Assembly (NCBI RefSeq): GCF_014207985.1
Contig: NZ_JACHMI010000001.1
Location: 10,337,001-10,401,000 of the forward strand
DNA from: Nonomuraea rubra
Lineage (GTDB): Bacteria; Actinomycetota; Actinomycetes; Streptosporangiales; Streptosporangiaceae
DNA: 64,000 nt
Direction: 5' to 3'
Positions 7,643-16,519 of the stretch are shown piece after piece. The notes beneath the pieces are model-generated. The model was not told where the DNA came from. It saw nothing but the letters and a program-made list of their open reading frames with translations, and ran no database searches. Position 1 is the first letter of the stretch. The number at the start of each line of letters is the position of its first letter. Both the position numbers and the translations under genes were made by a program.

Positions 7643-9428
7643 GCCTGTCCAGGTACGCCCGATGGTTACGGGAGAACTCGTGCCCGTTGTACCGGTCCCA
7701 GTTGATCGACCAGGTCATCAGCCCGCGCAGGTTCGGGTAGACCCCGCGCGGCCGGTACGTCCCGCAGTTGCTCCCCTTGGCCAGGCAGTCGAACGCCTTC
7801 TGCACCTCCGCGACGCTGGTGAACCCGTTGCCCGCGTTGACCGAGGCGGGCAGCCCGATGGCCACCTGCTCCTGGCGCAGCGGCGGGAACACGTTGGCCG
7901 GGTTGCCCATGATCGGGAAGCCGGCCAGCAGCATGTCCGTCATGGCCACGTGGAAGTCGTGCCCGCCCATCGTGTGGTACTGGTCGTCGAGGCCCTTGAT
8001 CGGGCCCGAGTTGTAGTCCTGCACGTGGAGCAGGGTCAGGTCGTCGCGCATGGCGTGGATGACGGGCAGGTAGGAGGCGCTCCTGTTGTCGGCCGCGCCG
8101 TTCGGGCCGGGGCCGTAGAACTGGTAGCCGAGCTGGACGAAGAACGTCTCCGGGGCCATGGTCAGCGTGAACTTCGCGCCGTAGCGGCTCTTGAGCGTCT
8201 TCAGCGCGGAGATGAGGTTGACGATGACCGGGGTGGTGGGGGCGGCGAGGTTCGTGTCGCCGGGGTCGAGGTAGAGGGAGTGGCCCTCGAAGTCGATGTC
8301 CAGGCCGTCGAGGCCGTACCTGTCGATGATCGCGGAGACCGACTCGACGAACTTGTCGCGGGCCGCCGTCGTGGTGAGCTGCACCTGGCCGTTCTGGCCG
8401 CCGATCGAGATCTGCACCTTCTTGCCCTGGGCCTGCTTCGCCCTGATGGCGGCGACGAAGTCGGCCTCGGGCTCGACGTTGGGGCACTCGGCGGCCGGGC
8501 ACTGGCGGAACCTGATGTCGCCGGAGGTGACGGTGGTGGGCTCGCCGAAGGCGAGGTTGATGACGTCCCACTCGTTCGGCACGTCGCTCATCCGGATGTA
8601 TCCGGATCCGTTGGCGAACGAGGCGTGCAGGTAGCCGACCAGGACCCGCTTCGGCAGGTCACCTCCTGGACCGCCGCCGCCGCTGGTCGTGGTGCCGGTG
8701 ACCGGGGCGGAGTAGGCCGAGCAGTTGCCGGCGGCGTCGCAGGCCCTGACGCGGAAGGAGTAGGACGTCTGCGCGGTCAGGCCGGTCGCGGTGTGGCCGG
8801 TTCCGGACACCGCCGTCGGGGTGCCGCTGTTCCTGGACACCTCGTAGCGGGTCACGCCGGCGTTGTCGGTCGAGGCCGACCAGGACACGTTCAGGCTGGA
8901 GGCGGTCGCGCCGCCGACCGTCACGTTGCCGGGCACGGTCGGCGCCTGCGTGTCAGGGGTGCCGCCGGGGCCGTCGAGCACCACGTCGTCGGCCAGGTAG
9001 GCCCCTTGCCCGTACCAGCCGTTGACGTGGATCGTCACCGACGTGGTGGACGCGCCCGTGGTGAAGGACGTCCTGAGCTGGCTCCACTGACTGCCGGGAG
9101 CGCCCCACGTGCTGGCGTTGACGCCTGTTCCCGTCGCACCCAGAAAGACGTAATTGCCTTGCACCCAGGCCGAGAGCTGGTAGGTCGTGTTCGGCTGGAC
9201 GGTGACCGCCTGCTGGCAGCGGGCCAGGTCGTTGCCCTGCGGAGTCGCCTGCAGCGCACGGGTGCCGCCGTGCACGGGGGACGACACGGCCTGGGCTCCC
9301 GAGCAGGTCCAGCCGGTCAGGCCGTCCTCGAAGCCCGGATTTATCGCGATATTGGCGGCGAAAGCGGGAGAGGCGTGGAGGGCGAGGAGGGCGGCGGCGA
9401 GCAGGACCGCCGGGGCTCGGAGTTTCAT
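7635..9428 (-). CDS. Secreted GH18 chitinase with N-terminal CBM and FnIII
   Basis: A 597-residue secreted endochitinase. ATG 9428 is preferred over the in-frame GTG 9440 because GAGGAAA sits just upstream of it. The signal peptide ends in SPAFA. Next come a CBM4/9-like carbohydrate-binding jelly roll (about residues 25-155, INPGFEDGLTGWTCSG), an FnIII domain (about 162-248), a Gly-rich linker and a GH18 barrel. The barrel has the catalytic DGLDIDFEG near residue 375, the substrate-groove QDYNSG and the terminal MTWSINWDRYNG. It is last in a run of three chitinase genes and overlaps the convergent NarG-like gene by 8 bp. It should hydrolyse chitin outside the cell. Confidence 0.92.
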   Translation of the reverse strand: MKLRAPAVLLAAALLALHASPAFAANIAINPGFEDGLTGWTCSGAQAVSSPVHGGTRALQATPQGNDLARCQQAVTVQPNTTYQLSAWVQGNYVFLGATGTGVNASTWGAPGSQWSQLRTSFTTGASTTSVTIHVNGWYGQGAYLADDVVLDGPGGTPDTQAPTVPGNVTVGGATASSLNVSWSASTDNAGVTRYEVSRNSGTPTAVSGTGHTATGLTAQTSYSFRVRACDAAGNCSAYSAPVTGTTTSGGGGPGGDLPKRVLVGYLHASFANGSGYIRMSDVPNEWDVINLAFGEPTTVTSGDIRFRQCPAAECPNVEPEADFVAAIRAKQAQGKKVQISIGGQNGQVQLTTTAARDKFVESVSAIIDRYGLDGLDIDFEGHSLYLDPGDTNLAAPTTPVIVNLISALKTLKSRYGAKFTLTMAPETFFVQLGYQFYGPGPNGAADNRSASYLPVIHAMRDDLTLLHVQDYNSGPIKGLDDQYHTMGGHDFHVAMTDMLLAGFPIMGNPANVFPPLRQEQVAIGLPASVNAGNGFTSVAEVQKAFDCLAKGSNCGTYRPRGVYPNLRGLMTWSINWDRYNGHEFSRNHRAYLDRLT

Positions 9429-9441
9429 GGGTTTCCTCACT

Positions 9442-9475
9442 GCGGCCCACCCCCCGGGGTCGGGGGGCGGGCCGC
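9442..9475. terminator. GC-rich hairpin between two chitinase genes
   Basis: A 15-bp stem with one mismatch (9442-9456 with 9461-9475, loop GGGT) lies in the short gap between two minus-strand chitinase genes and ends 14 nt before the next start codon. No U-tract follows, so it may be a processing or attenuation structure or an RNA-stability element and not a full terminator. Confidence 0.45.
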
Positions 9476-9483
9476 TCAGCGGG

Positions 9484-10920
9484 TCAGAAGCCCGCGGTGA
9501 TGCGGGTGAACTCCCAGTCGGACTGCGCGATGCCGCTGCAGTTCGAGACCACGCCGCCGCCGGGGCAGGGGCGGTCGCGGTTGACGGCCCAGTAGGCGAG
9601 CCTGGTCAGGCCCTTGGAGTTGGCCCAGTCGCGGATCTGGGTCCAGGTGCCGGGAGAGGTCAGCTCCTGCTGGTCGGACAGGCCGTTCATGCCGGAGATG
9701 CCCATGTGCGCGTACGCCTGGGCGTCGGTCCAGCCGTACGCGCTCTTGAGGGCGTTCTTCAGGCCCTCGGAGGCGTTGACGGTGTCCTGGTAGATGTTGG
9801 AGCTGCCGAAGTCGAACGGCATGATCGTGAAGTTGTCGATCGGCACGGCCAGCGCCCTGGCCTGGTTGATGAGGCGGATGCCGTGGCTGTTCGGGCCGGT
9901 CCTCGTGGTGCCGAAGGTGACGACGACCTTGACGTTCGGGTTGTTCTGCTTGACGATCTTGAGCCCGTTCAGGATGCGGTCCTGGACGGTGTAGTTCTCG
10001 AACTCGTCGGTGTTCTCGATGTCGAAGTCGACGACGGCCGGGCCGACGGCGTTGATGACCTGCTGCACCGCGTTGGCGTACGCCTGCGGGGTGCTGCAGT
10101 TGGGGCCGAGCTTGTTGCCCGACCAGCCGCCGAAGGAGATCTGGACGCTGCCGCCCTTCGACTTGATCGTGTTGATCGCCTGCTGGTCGGCGCCGCCGGT
10201 CAGCGCGCGCTGGCCGTCCCAGGCCGGGGTGCAGCCGCCGCTGGACAGGATGAACGCCATCGTGAACGACTTCACGCCGGTCGCGTCCATGACCGTGCCG
10301 GGGTTGGGCGGGTTGCCCCAGCCCATGTAGAGGTACGGGGCGCCGGGCATCCGGGTGGGGTTCGGGTTGCCGCCGCCGGTGGAGGTGGTGGCGGTGACGG
10401 AGTTGCTGACGCCGGACAGGTTGCCTGCCGCGTCGCGGGCCCGGACGGTGTAGGTGTAGCTGGTGCTCGCGGCGCGGCCGGTGTCGGTGAAGGAGGTGCC
10501 GGTCGCGGTCGTGACGAGGGTGCCGCCGCGGTAGACGTTGTAGCCGGTGACGCCCACGTTGTCGCTGGAGGCGTTCCAGGCCAGGGAGACGCTGCTGGAG
10601 GTGACGCCGGTCGAGCGGAGGTTGCCGGGCACGGACGGCGCCGTGGTGTCGTTGCCCCCGCCGCCCGATCCCTGCTTCCACAGGGCGGGTACGTTCGGCG
10701 GCTCCCAGCCGGGCTGGGAGGTGTGGGCCTGCAGGCACACGTAGTCCACGCCGTTGTAGGTGACGACCGCGCCGGTGGCGTAGGAGGTCCACGGCGCCCA
10801 GGCCGCGGCCAGCTGCTGTACCGCGCCGTACGCCGCGGGGGCGGAGGCGGTGAGCCCGGCGCCGGTCAGCGCGAGGGCCAGGCCGGCCACCCAGGCGATG
10901 AGTCTGCTGCGAAATTTCAT
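9484..10920 (-). CDS. Secreted GH18 chitinase with CBM5 and FnIII
   Basis: A 478-residue secreted chitinase. ATG 10920 overlaps the stop of the upstream chitinase by 4 nt, and AGGGAA provides the ribosome site. The order is signal peptide to about residue 33 (PAAYGA), a CBM5/12 module with its aromatic platform (WAPWTSYATGAVVTYNGVDY), an FnIII domain (about 88-170) and a GH18 barrel of the bacterial ChiC type. The catalytic motif reads VVDFDIEN near residue 297, keeping the DxDxE core. An ending such as LAYWAVNRDRPCPGG is typical of this subfamily. It differs in accessory modules from its two neighbours, which suggests complementary binding to chitin forms, not simple duplication. Confidence 0.92.
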   Translation of the reverse strand: MKFRSRLIAWVAGLALALTGAGLTASAPAAYGAVQQLAAAWAPWTSYATGAVVTYNGVDYVCLQAHTSQPGWEPPNVPALWKQGSGGGGNDTTAPSVPGNLRSTGVTSSSVSLAWNASSDNVGVTGYNVYRGGTLVTTATGTSFTDTGRAASTSYTYTVRARDAAGNLSGVSNSVTATTSTGGGNPNPTRMPGAPYLYMGWGNPPNPGTVMDATGVKSFTMAFILSSGGCTPAWDGQRALTGGADQQAINTIKSKGGSVQISFGGWSGNKLGPNCSTPQAYANAVQQVINAVGPAVVDFDIENTDEFENYTVQDRILNGLKIVKQNNPNVKVVVTFGTTRTGPNSHGIRLINQARALAVPIDNFTIMPFDFGSSNIYQDTVNASEGLKNALKSAYGWTDAQAYAHMGISGMNGLSDQQELTSPGTWTQIRDWANSKGLTRLAYWAVNRDRPCPGGGVVSNCSGIAQSDWEFTRITAGF

Positions 10921-12482
10921 GGCATTCCCTGGAGGTGGGGCTTGACGGTCTTGGAGAACTGCCAGTTGTTGCTCGCGTCCCAGTTGATGGACCAGGTCAT
11001 CGCGCCCCTGATGTCCGGGTAGGCGCGCGGTGGCACGAAGGTCCCGCAGCTGGTGCGCTTGGCCAGGCAGTCGAGTGCCTGGTTGACGAGGGACGGCGCG
11101 ACGACACCGCCGCCCGCGGCGCCGGGGCCGGCGGGCAGGCCCAGGGCCACCTGGTCGGGGCGCAGGCCGTTCTCCAGCTGGATGCAGGCCAGGGCGGTCA
11201 TGAAGTTGACCGACCCCTGCCCGTACGCCTGGGCCTGGTCGCAGCCGAGCATGGAGCCGGAGTTGTAGAACTGCGTGTGGACGACCGTGAGGATGTCCTT
11301 GATGGACAGGGCGAGCTTGAAGTACTCCATCCCGGTCGACTGCATGTCGATGGTCTGCGGGGCCATCGTGATGATCAGGTCGGAGCCGGCCTTGGCGCGC
11401 AACGACCTGAGCGCCTGGGCCATGTAGGTGGCGTTGAGGCCGTTCTCGAGGTCGATGTCCACGCCGTCGAAGCCGTAGCTCTGCATGAGCGCGTACACCG
11501 AGTCGGCGAACCGCGTGGCCGCGGCGGCGCTGGCGACCTGCACCCGGCCGGCCTCGCCGCCGACCGACAGGATCACCTTCTTGCCGCGCTGGTGAAGGGC
11601 GGCGACGTCGGCCCTGAACTGGGCGTCGGTGTAGCCGCCGACGGCCGTGGCGAGCCCCGGGTCGACCGAGAAGACGACCTCTCCGGCGTTGGCCGTGGCC
11701 TCGCCGAAGGCGATCGCGACGAGGTCGTACTCGTTCGGCACGGCGGAGAGCTTGAGCTCGACGGCGGGGTTGACGAAGTTGTGCCAGTAGCCGGTGAGGA
11801 AGTGCCTGGGCAGGGTCCCGCCGCCGCCGGTGCAGCCGGTGGTGGTGGCGGTGGCGTCCCGGCCGGGCGACTCGCCCTGCGCGTTGTACGCCTTGACCGT
11901 GTAGGTGTGCGTCTCGCACGCGGCGAGCCCGCTGATCGTGGCCGTGGTGCCGGTGGTGGTGGCCTTGACGGCCGTGCCCTCGTAGACGCGGTAGCCGGTC
12001 ACCGTGCCGCCGGCCGCGCCCCAGCTCAGGGTGATCGCGCTGCCGGTCGTGGTGGCGGTGACGGCTCCCGGCGCGCCGGGCACGCCGGGCTGGGTGCCGC
12101 CGCCGCAGGAGGAGCCGTTCAGCGTGCAGCCGGTGATGCCGGGGAAGTTGCCGGGGCTGCCGTTGAAGCCGAAGCTGGCGCTGGCCCCCGGCGCGAGCGG
12201 GGAGGCCCAGCTCGGGTTGGTGAACATGTAGTGCTGGCCGTTCCTGGTCATCACCGCGTCCCAGGCGGAGGGGATGGTGAAGCCGGACGGCACGTCGAAC
12301 TGGACGTTCCAGCTCGGCAGGGCGGTGGTGGTGCCGTTGGTGACGGTGACCTTGCCTTCGAAGCCGGAGCCCCAGTCGGCGACCTTGACGAAGGTCGCGG
12401 TGGCGGAGGCGGCGTGAGCAGGCAGGGCTTGGAGGCCGAGTGCGAGGGTCGCTAGCGCTAAGACGATCGCGCGTAGTCTCAC
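10917..12482 (-). CDS. Secreted GH18 chitinase with CBM2 and FnIII
   Basis: A 521-residue secreted chitinase, first of the three-gene chitinase run. GTG 12482 was chosen because AAAGGAAG precedes it and a signal peptide follows at once (ending LPAHA); a longer in-frame start would add an unlikely prefix. A CBM2 domain (about residues 25-130, WNVQFDVPSGFTI, HYMFTNPSW) is followed by FnIII (about 145-225) and the GH18 barrel. The barrel has SVGGEAG, the catalytic FDGVDIDLENG near residue 335, and MTWSINWDASNN at the end. Its leader region contains a 17-bp inverted repeat and, further up, an 8+1+8 palindrome, both candidate control sites. Confidence 0.92.
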   Translation of the reverse strand: MRLRAIVLALATLALGLQALPAHAASATATFVKVADWGSGFEGKVTVTNGTTTALPSWNVQFDVPSGFTIPSAWDAVMTRNGQHYMFTNPSWASPLAPGASASFGFNGSPGNFPGITGCTLNGSSCGGGTQPGVPGAPGAVTATTTGSAITLSWGAAGGTVTGYRVYEGTAVKATTTGTTATISGLAACETHTYTVKAYNAQGESPGRDATATTTGCTGGGGTLPRHFLTGYWHNFVNPAVELKLSAVPNEYDLVAIAFGEATANAGEVVFSVDPGLATAVGGYTDAQFRADVAALHQRGKKVILSVGGEAGRVQVASAAAATRFADSVYALMQSYGFDGVDIDLENGLNATYMAQALRSLRAKAGSDLIITMAPQTIDMQSTGMEYFKLALSIKDILTVVHTQFYNSGSMLGCDQAQAYGQGSVNFMTALACIQLENGLRPDQVALGLPAGPGAAGGGVVAPSLVNQALDCLAKRTSCGTFVPPRAYPDIRGAMTWSINWDASNNWQFSKTVKPHLQGMP

Positions 12483-12503
12483 GGTTCTTCCTTTGGAGGT
12501 GTG

Positions 12504-12553
12504 CGTGCCGTACGGCTTGCACCGGGGGGTGAGAGCGCAAGCCGTACGGCACG
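12504..12553. repeat. Perfect 17-bp inverted repeat in the chitinase leader region
   Basis: CGTGCCGTACGGCTTGC (12504-12520) and its exact reverse complement (12537-12553) are separated by 16 nt and lie 22 bp upstream of the chitinase GTG. The arms are too long and perfect for chance. It could be an operator or a 5' untranslated hairpin. I cannot assign a binding protein. Confidence 0.6.
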
Positions 12554-12642
12554 GCCCGCGGAGGTGAAACACGGGCCTTGGGGGGTGTCGGCGCGACTAA
12601 CCTTGCAGCGGTTGTTAGGTTTTGTCCGATTGATGATTACTT

Positions 12643-12659
12643 TTAGGAAAGTTTCCTAA
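12643..12659. promoter_or_regulatory. TTAGGAAA-G-TTTCCTAA palindrome, likely operator
   Basis: A perfect 8+1+8 palindrome at 12643-12659 lies in an AT-rich patch that stands out from the surrounding high-GC DNA, about 160 bp upstream of the first chitinase. It looks like a dimeric repressor operator, possibly of ROK or LacI type that senses amino sugars. The regulator is not identifiable here, and the site does not look like a DasR box. Confidence 0.5.
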
Positions 12660-12711
12660 GAGTTGTCGCGATCGTAGCTTTGACAACGGAGGCTTACAAG
12701 ACCCAAACACG

Positions 12712-12750
12712 ACTCCGCCGCACGGGGGCCGGAATCCCGTGCGGCGGAGT
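12712..12750 (-). terminator. Strong hairpin terminator after the carboxypeptidase gene
   Basis: A perfect 15-bp stem, ACTCCGCCGCACGGG (12712-12726) with its complement (12736-12750) and a 9-nt loop, begins 13 bp beyond the M14 carboxypeptidase stop. On the minus strand it is followed by a T-enriched tail (GTCGTGTTTGGGTCTTG). It should end the carboxypeptidase transcript and insulate the chitinase promoter region. Confidence 0.7.
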
Positions 12751-12762
12751 GGTGGTGGCGGG

Positions 12763-14589
12763 TTACGGTTGCTGGGTGATCCGGACGTCGTCCACGCCGG
12801 CCTCGACCAGGGAGGCCCCCGAGGCGTCGGCGGCGTCGACCACGATGCGGACGGTCTGGCCGGCGAACGCGTTCAGGCTCGACGAGGCCGTGGCCCACGA
12901 GCCGTTGCGGTTCGAGGCGGCGCCCGCCTGGTTGAACACCGTGGCGGTCGTGCTCCCCACCACGCGGACCCGGAGGTAGTCGGCGCTGGAGGCGTTCGAG
13001 CCGTGCGCCAGGTACCACGAGAACGACAGGTTCAGCGCGCCCGTGGACGGCAGCGTGATCGGCGGCGACTGGATCGAGGTGGTGCCACCGTCGATGTCGT
13101 ACGCACCTGCCGAGGAGCCCGCCAGCCGGCCCGTGACCAGGTCGTTCGTGCCGCTGACCGTGGTGCCGAGCTGCTTGGCGCCGCTGGACGTGGTGGCCTC
13201 CGGGTCACCGCGCTCCCACTGGCCGAGGGTGGCGGTGTCGGTGGCGGCCGGGTTCGCGGTCCAGCCCGTGGCCGTCTCGAACGTGTCCGACCAGACGGTG
13301 ATCGGCGGGTTGCCGGTGCCGCAGTACTGGGCCTCCTTGCCGATGATGCGGTAGACGCAGTCGGAGTACTCCAGGAAGCGCAGCACCGCCTCCCTGTTGC
13401 GGGTCGTCTGGGGGACGATCTGCTCGTCCGGCGGGTAGAAGCCCGGGCTCGAACCGGTCGGGTACATCTCGAAGGTGAAGCTGAAGATCTTGTAGACGCC
13501 CCACATCCAGTCGTCGATGGTGCCGTCGGTGATGTAGAGGTCGCTGGCCTGCTCGGGCGTGTACCCGTTGGTGGAGGCCATGTTCTGGCCGAGGGTGGCG
13601 TGCGCGTCCCGGTCGTCCTGGGTCAGGCCGGGGGCGGTGTCGTTGAAGGTGTAGCCGTAGGGCCACAGGATCAGCTCGCTGTAGGTGTGCCAGTCGATGT
13701 GCGACTTGATCTGCTGGACGCCGCCGACCACGCGGCTGCGCACCCAGTTGGCCGCCGCCCTGACCTCGGGCGCCGACTCGGCGCTCGCGCCCCGGTACGT
13801 CTCGCTGGACGTCGAGCCCGAGGAGCCGCCGCAGCAGCCCCAGTTGTAGGCCCAGTTGCGGTTCATGTCGGTGCCGACGGCCGACGAGCCGGAGTTGGGC
13901 TGGCGGTTCTTGCGCCAGGAGCGGTAGCTGCCGGTGGCGATGTCGTACTCGCCGCCGTCCGGGTTCATGTCGGGCATGATCCAGATCTCCCTGGTGTTCA
14001 CCAGGTTCGTGATCCGCGCGTCGCTGCCGTAGTTGTCGGTGAGCAGGTGCATGATGTACAGCGCCATCTCGACCGTGAGGTGCTCGCGGGCGTGCTGGTG
14101 CGCGGTGAACAGGACCTCGGTCTCGTTCTCGTCCGTGCCCACGTTGTCGCTGATCTTGATCAGGCGCAGGTTCCTGCCCTCGTACGACGTGCCGTAGTTC
14201 GACTGGCTCATGATCGTCGGATGGGCCGCCACCAGGGCGTTGATCTCCGCGTTCATCTCCGCGTAGTTGTGGTACTGCGAGTCCGCCGGCGGGAAGTCAA
14301 AGGCGTCGGCGGACGGGGGTGTCGGGCGGGGCACCTCCGCCACCCGGTAGCCGAGCCGCCTGATCGCGGAGACCTCGGCTTCCGTGGCCGTGACCAGCAC
14401 CGAGTCCGTGGCCACCTCCTCGATGGCGGCTCCTGTGGCCGCCACGGCACTGCGCTGCCGGGCGTCGGCCGGGCCGGAGACGCGGTACTGCTTGTTGGGC
14501 GGCGGTTCGGCGGTGGCGCCCGCGCCCGTCATGCCGGTCAGGCAGATCAGGCTGAGGGCTGCCATCAGGATGACTAATCGGCGTTTCAC
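12763..14589 (-). CDS. Secreted M14 zinc carboxypeptidase with C-terminal jelly-roll domain
   Basis: A 608-residue secreted metallocarboxypeptidase. GTG 14589 has a strong GAGGAGG upstream. A signal peptide (to about residue 26) and a short propeptide-like region precede the M14 domain. Zinc ligands are visible in HQHAREH and in [14 protein letters not shown], and the catalytic Glu is in FTFEMYPTG. After about residue 425 a second, beta-rich domain carries [15 protein letters not shown] and ends in DVRITQQP; such C-terminal modules are common on secreted actinomycete peptidases. It probably frees C-terminal amino acids from peptides outside the cell, alongside chitin breakdown by the neighbouring enzymes (inference). 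A hairpin terminator follows it. Confidence 0.92.
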   Translation of the reverse strand: MKRRLVILMAALSLICLTGMTGAGATAEPPPNKQYRVSGPADARQRSAVAATGAAIEEVATDSVLVTATEAEVSAIRRLGYRVAEVPRPTPPSADAFDFPPADSQYHNYAEMNAEINALVAAHPTIMSQSNYGTSYEGRNLRLIKISDNVGTDENETEVLFTAHQHAREHLTVEMALYIMHLLTDNYGSDARITNLVNTREIWIMPDMNPDGGEYDIATGSYRSWRKNRQPNSGSSAVGTDMNRNWAYNWGCCGGSSGSTSSETYRGASAESAPEVRAAANWVRSRVVGGVQQIKSHIDWHTYSELILWPYGYTFNDTAPGLTQDDRDAHATLGQNMASTNGYTPEQASDLYITDGTIDDWMWGVYKIFSFTFEMYPTGSSPGFYPPDEQIVPQTTRNREAVLRFLEYSDCVYRIIGKEAQYCGTGNPPITVWSDTFETATGWTANPAATDTATLGQWERGDPEATTSSGAKQLGTTVSGTNDLVTGRLAGSSAGAYDIDGGTTSIQSPPITLPSTGALNLSFSWYLAHGSNASSADYLRVRVVGSTTATVFNQAGAASNRNGSWATASSSLNAFAGQTVRIVVDAADASGASLVEAGVDDVRITQQP

Positions 14590-14661
14590 CTTCGTCCTCC
14601 TCAGGCGCTCGGGATGGGATGCTGACTCGCGCCTGAACTGAGAGTGATGAGGTTGGAAGGG

Positions 14662-15354
14662 CTAGGAAAGGCCCAAATTTACGGACATGGGGATGAGGGC
14701 TTCCTCCAGGGGTTTCCTGGCCAGATCGGGCACTTCGGTCCCCTCGGCCGCGTACCCGACGGGGAACAGGATGTAGGGCCGCTCGTTGGCCGGGCGCCGG
14801 CAGATCTCGACGAGGAAGGCCATCGGGTTCGGCGTGTGCGTGAGCGTGGACAGGCCCATGACGTGCAGCGCCGTGATGAACAGGCCGCAGGCGATGCCGA
14901 CGCTCTCGTTGACGTAGTAGTGGCGGACCTTCTCTCCCCCGGAGGTCAGGCCGTACTTCTCGGCGAAGCAGACCACCAGCCAGGGCGCCACCTCCAGATA
15001 TCCCTTGTCCGAGCCGGTCTCCAGCGGCGCCAGCGCCGCCCGCCACTCGGGAGGCAGCCGCCCGCCCTCGTAGTTCTGCCGCTCCTCGGCCTCGGCCGCC
15101 TCGCGCACGCGCCGCTTGGTCTGCGCGTCGCCGATCACCACGAACTTCCACGGCTGCTGGTGCGCCCCGGAAGGCGCGGTGTTGGCGGCCCGTACGGCCA
15201 GCTCGACACACCGGTACGGCACCGGCTCCGGGCTGAAGTGCCGCACGCTGCGCCGCCGCTCCACCAGCCGGTGGAACTCCTCGCCGCGCCTGACCATCTC
15301 CTCGGGCGCGTGGCGCTCCGGCTTGTAGGGAACGAACGGGTGCTGGTGCTCCAT
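14662..15354 (-). CDS. Iodotyrosine-deiodinase-like nitroreductase-family flavoprotein
   Basis: A 230-residue FMN protein of the nitroreductase superfamily. The FMN-binding RRSVRHFSPEPVP and SGAHQQPWKFVV are present. It resembles iodotyrosine deiodinases more than general nitroreductases: HYYVNESVGIACGL, THTPNP, NERPYILFPVGY and VPDLARKPLEE align with that family. The lid triad of the deiodinases (Glu, Tyr four residues later, Lys about 21 later) is matched by EERQNY and the Lys in GSDKGYLE. This suggests reductive dehalogenation of a halotyrosine-like substrate (inference). The start is ATG 15354; longer frames run into the divergent regulator. It shares a 93-bp promoter region with the Lrp-type gene, a likely control pair. 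Confidence 0.75.
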   Translation of the reverse strand: MEHQHPFVPYKPERHAPEEMVRRGEEFHRLVERRRSVRHFSPEPVPYRCVELAVRAANTAPSGAHQQPWKFVVIGDAQTKRRVREAAEAEERQNYEGGRLPPEWRAALAPLETGSDKGYLEVAPWLVVCFAEKYGLTSGGEKVRHYYVNESVGIACGLFITALHVMGLSTLTHTPNPMAFLVEICRRPANERPYILFPVGYAAEGTEVPDLARKPLEEALIPMSVNLGLS

Positions 15355-15382
15355 AAGATCCGAAGTGTCGGCCCGGGTGCCG

Positions 15383-15422
15383 GATCTGACAACAGTGCCC
15401 CTCGCATGCTGCCGATCTGACA
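15383..15422. promoter_or_regulatory. GATCTGACA direct repeats, candidate Lrp operator
   Basis: GATCTGACA occurs at 15383-15391 and again at 15414-15422, start to start 31 bp or about three helical turns, inside the divergent promoter region of the deiodinase-like gene and the Lrp regulator. Repeats phased on one DNA face fit Lrp/AsnC octamer binding. Inferred from position. Confidence 0.45.
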
Positions 15423-15447
15423 GCGAAACCCCCTTTGGGAGGCGAAT

Positions 15448-15918
15448 ATGCCAGCACGCCGCCACGGCCTCGACGATCTCGACCGCGATCTCCTCCGCCT
15501 GGTCGCCGAACGCCCGCGCAGCGGCCTGCTGGAGATCGCCCGGCTGCTGGGGGTGGCGCGGGGGACCGTGCAGGCCAGGCTCGACCGCATGGTCGCCGAC
15601 GGCGTGATCACCGGTTTCGGCCCGGAGCTCTCCCCCGCCGCGCTCGGGCACCCGGTGCAGGCGTTCACCACGCTGGAGGTCGAGCAGGCGGCCCGCGAGC
15701 ACATCTCCACGACCCTGGAGGCCATTCCCGAGCTGCTGGAGGCCTACATCGTGACCGGTCCAGGCGACGTGCTGTGCCGGCTCGCGGGCCGCGACCACGA
15801 GCACCTCCAGCAGGTCATCGACCGGATGCTGGCCATCCCCGGGGTGCGCCGCAGCACCACCGTCATCACGCTGTCCACGGTGGTGCCGCACCGCGTGATG
15901 CCCCTGGCAGGCCCGTGA
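15448..15918 (+). CDS. Lrp/AsnC-family regulator
   Basis: A 156-residue one-domain-pair regulator. The N-terminal helix-turn-helix (LEIARLLGVARGTVQARLDRM) is followed by a RAM ligand-binding domain (about residues 70-145). It is divergent from the deiodinase-like flavoprotein and probably controls it, with an amino acid or aromatic analogue as effector (inference). Its stop codon lies 2 bp from the convergent membrane-protein stop. Lrp proteins are usually 140-165 residues, so the length is normal. Confidence 0.88.
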   Translation: MPARRHGLDDLDRDLLRLVAERPRSGLLEIARLLGVARGTVQARLDRMVADGVITGFGPELSPAALGHPVQAFTTLEVEQAAREHISTTLEAIPELLEAYIVTGPGDVLCRLAGRDHEHLQQVIDRMLAIPGVRRSTTVITLSTVVPHRVMPLAGP

Positions 15919-15919
15919 C

Positions 15920-16519
15920 TCAGACCTGGGCCAGCGTGATGACCCCGGCGGCCACCAGGGCCAGCGCCCACATCCGGTCCACGTTGAACCACGCCCGCCG
16001 CAGCACGGTCAGCCCCGCGACCCGGTAGACGACCACCGCGATGGTCCCGGCCACGCCGAACATGGCCAGCGTGTGCAGGGCGGCCACGCCCAGCCCGCCG
16101 GAGGCCGCGTGACCCGCGTGGCCCTGCGCGTGCAGGCCGGTGAAGACCGGCAGCAGCATCAGCCCGGCCCCGTGCGCGGACGACATCAGGAACGACCAGC
16201 CGGCCAGCTGCCACAGCGACAGCCGCATGCCCACCCACCGGAAGTGCCTGCGGGACAGCAGCCGCCACAGGCCGAAGCCCACCAGCACCACGCCGCCCCC
16301 GATCGACAGCACGGTGCCCGTGACCACGGACCCGGTGGCCGCGACGACGAGAGCCACCAGGGCCACCGAGGCGAGGTGGCCCAGGGCGATCATCGGGATC
16401 GACTGGAGCAGCCGGTCCAGGCTGCGTTCCTGCAGGCCGCGGGCCACGGCGAAGAGCCAGCCCATGGCCGGATTGAGGCCGTGGAAGGCGCCCAGCAGGA
16501 GCACGGCGGCGAGCGTCAC
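15920..16519 (-). CDS. Integral membrane protein coupled to SBP56
   Basis: A 199-residue protein with six hydrophobic segments. GTG 16519 overlaps the SBP56 stop by GTGA. The first segment carries GAFHGLNPAMGWLF, faintly like the HGxxPxH signature of NicO/RcnA metal exporters. Further His residues (MSSAHGAG, HAQGHAGHAAS) fit metal binding. I do not recognise a named family. Coupled translation with the selenium-binding protein suggests a shared job in sulphur, selenium or metal handling (inference). Confidence 0.65.
   Translation of the reverse strand: MTLAAVLLLGAFHGLNPAMGWLFAVARGLQERSLDRLLQSIPMIALGHLASVALVALVVAATGSVVTGTVLSIGGGVVLVGFGLWRLLSRRHFRWVGMRLSLWQLAGWSFLMSSAHGAGLMLLPVFTGLHAQGHAGHAASGGLGVAALHTLAMFGVAGTIAVVVYRVAGLTVLRRAWFNVDRMWALALVAAGVITLAQV

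Noticed and set aside
9484..12552. Apparent 1,022-codon minus-strand gene
   Set aside because: The first half is an out-of-frame shadow of the upstream chitinase; the real gene starts at ATG 10920 with a signal peptide.
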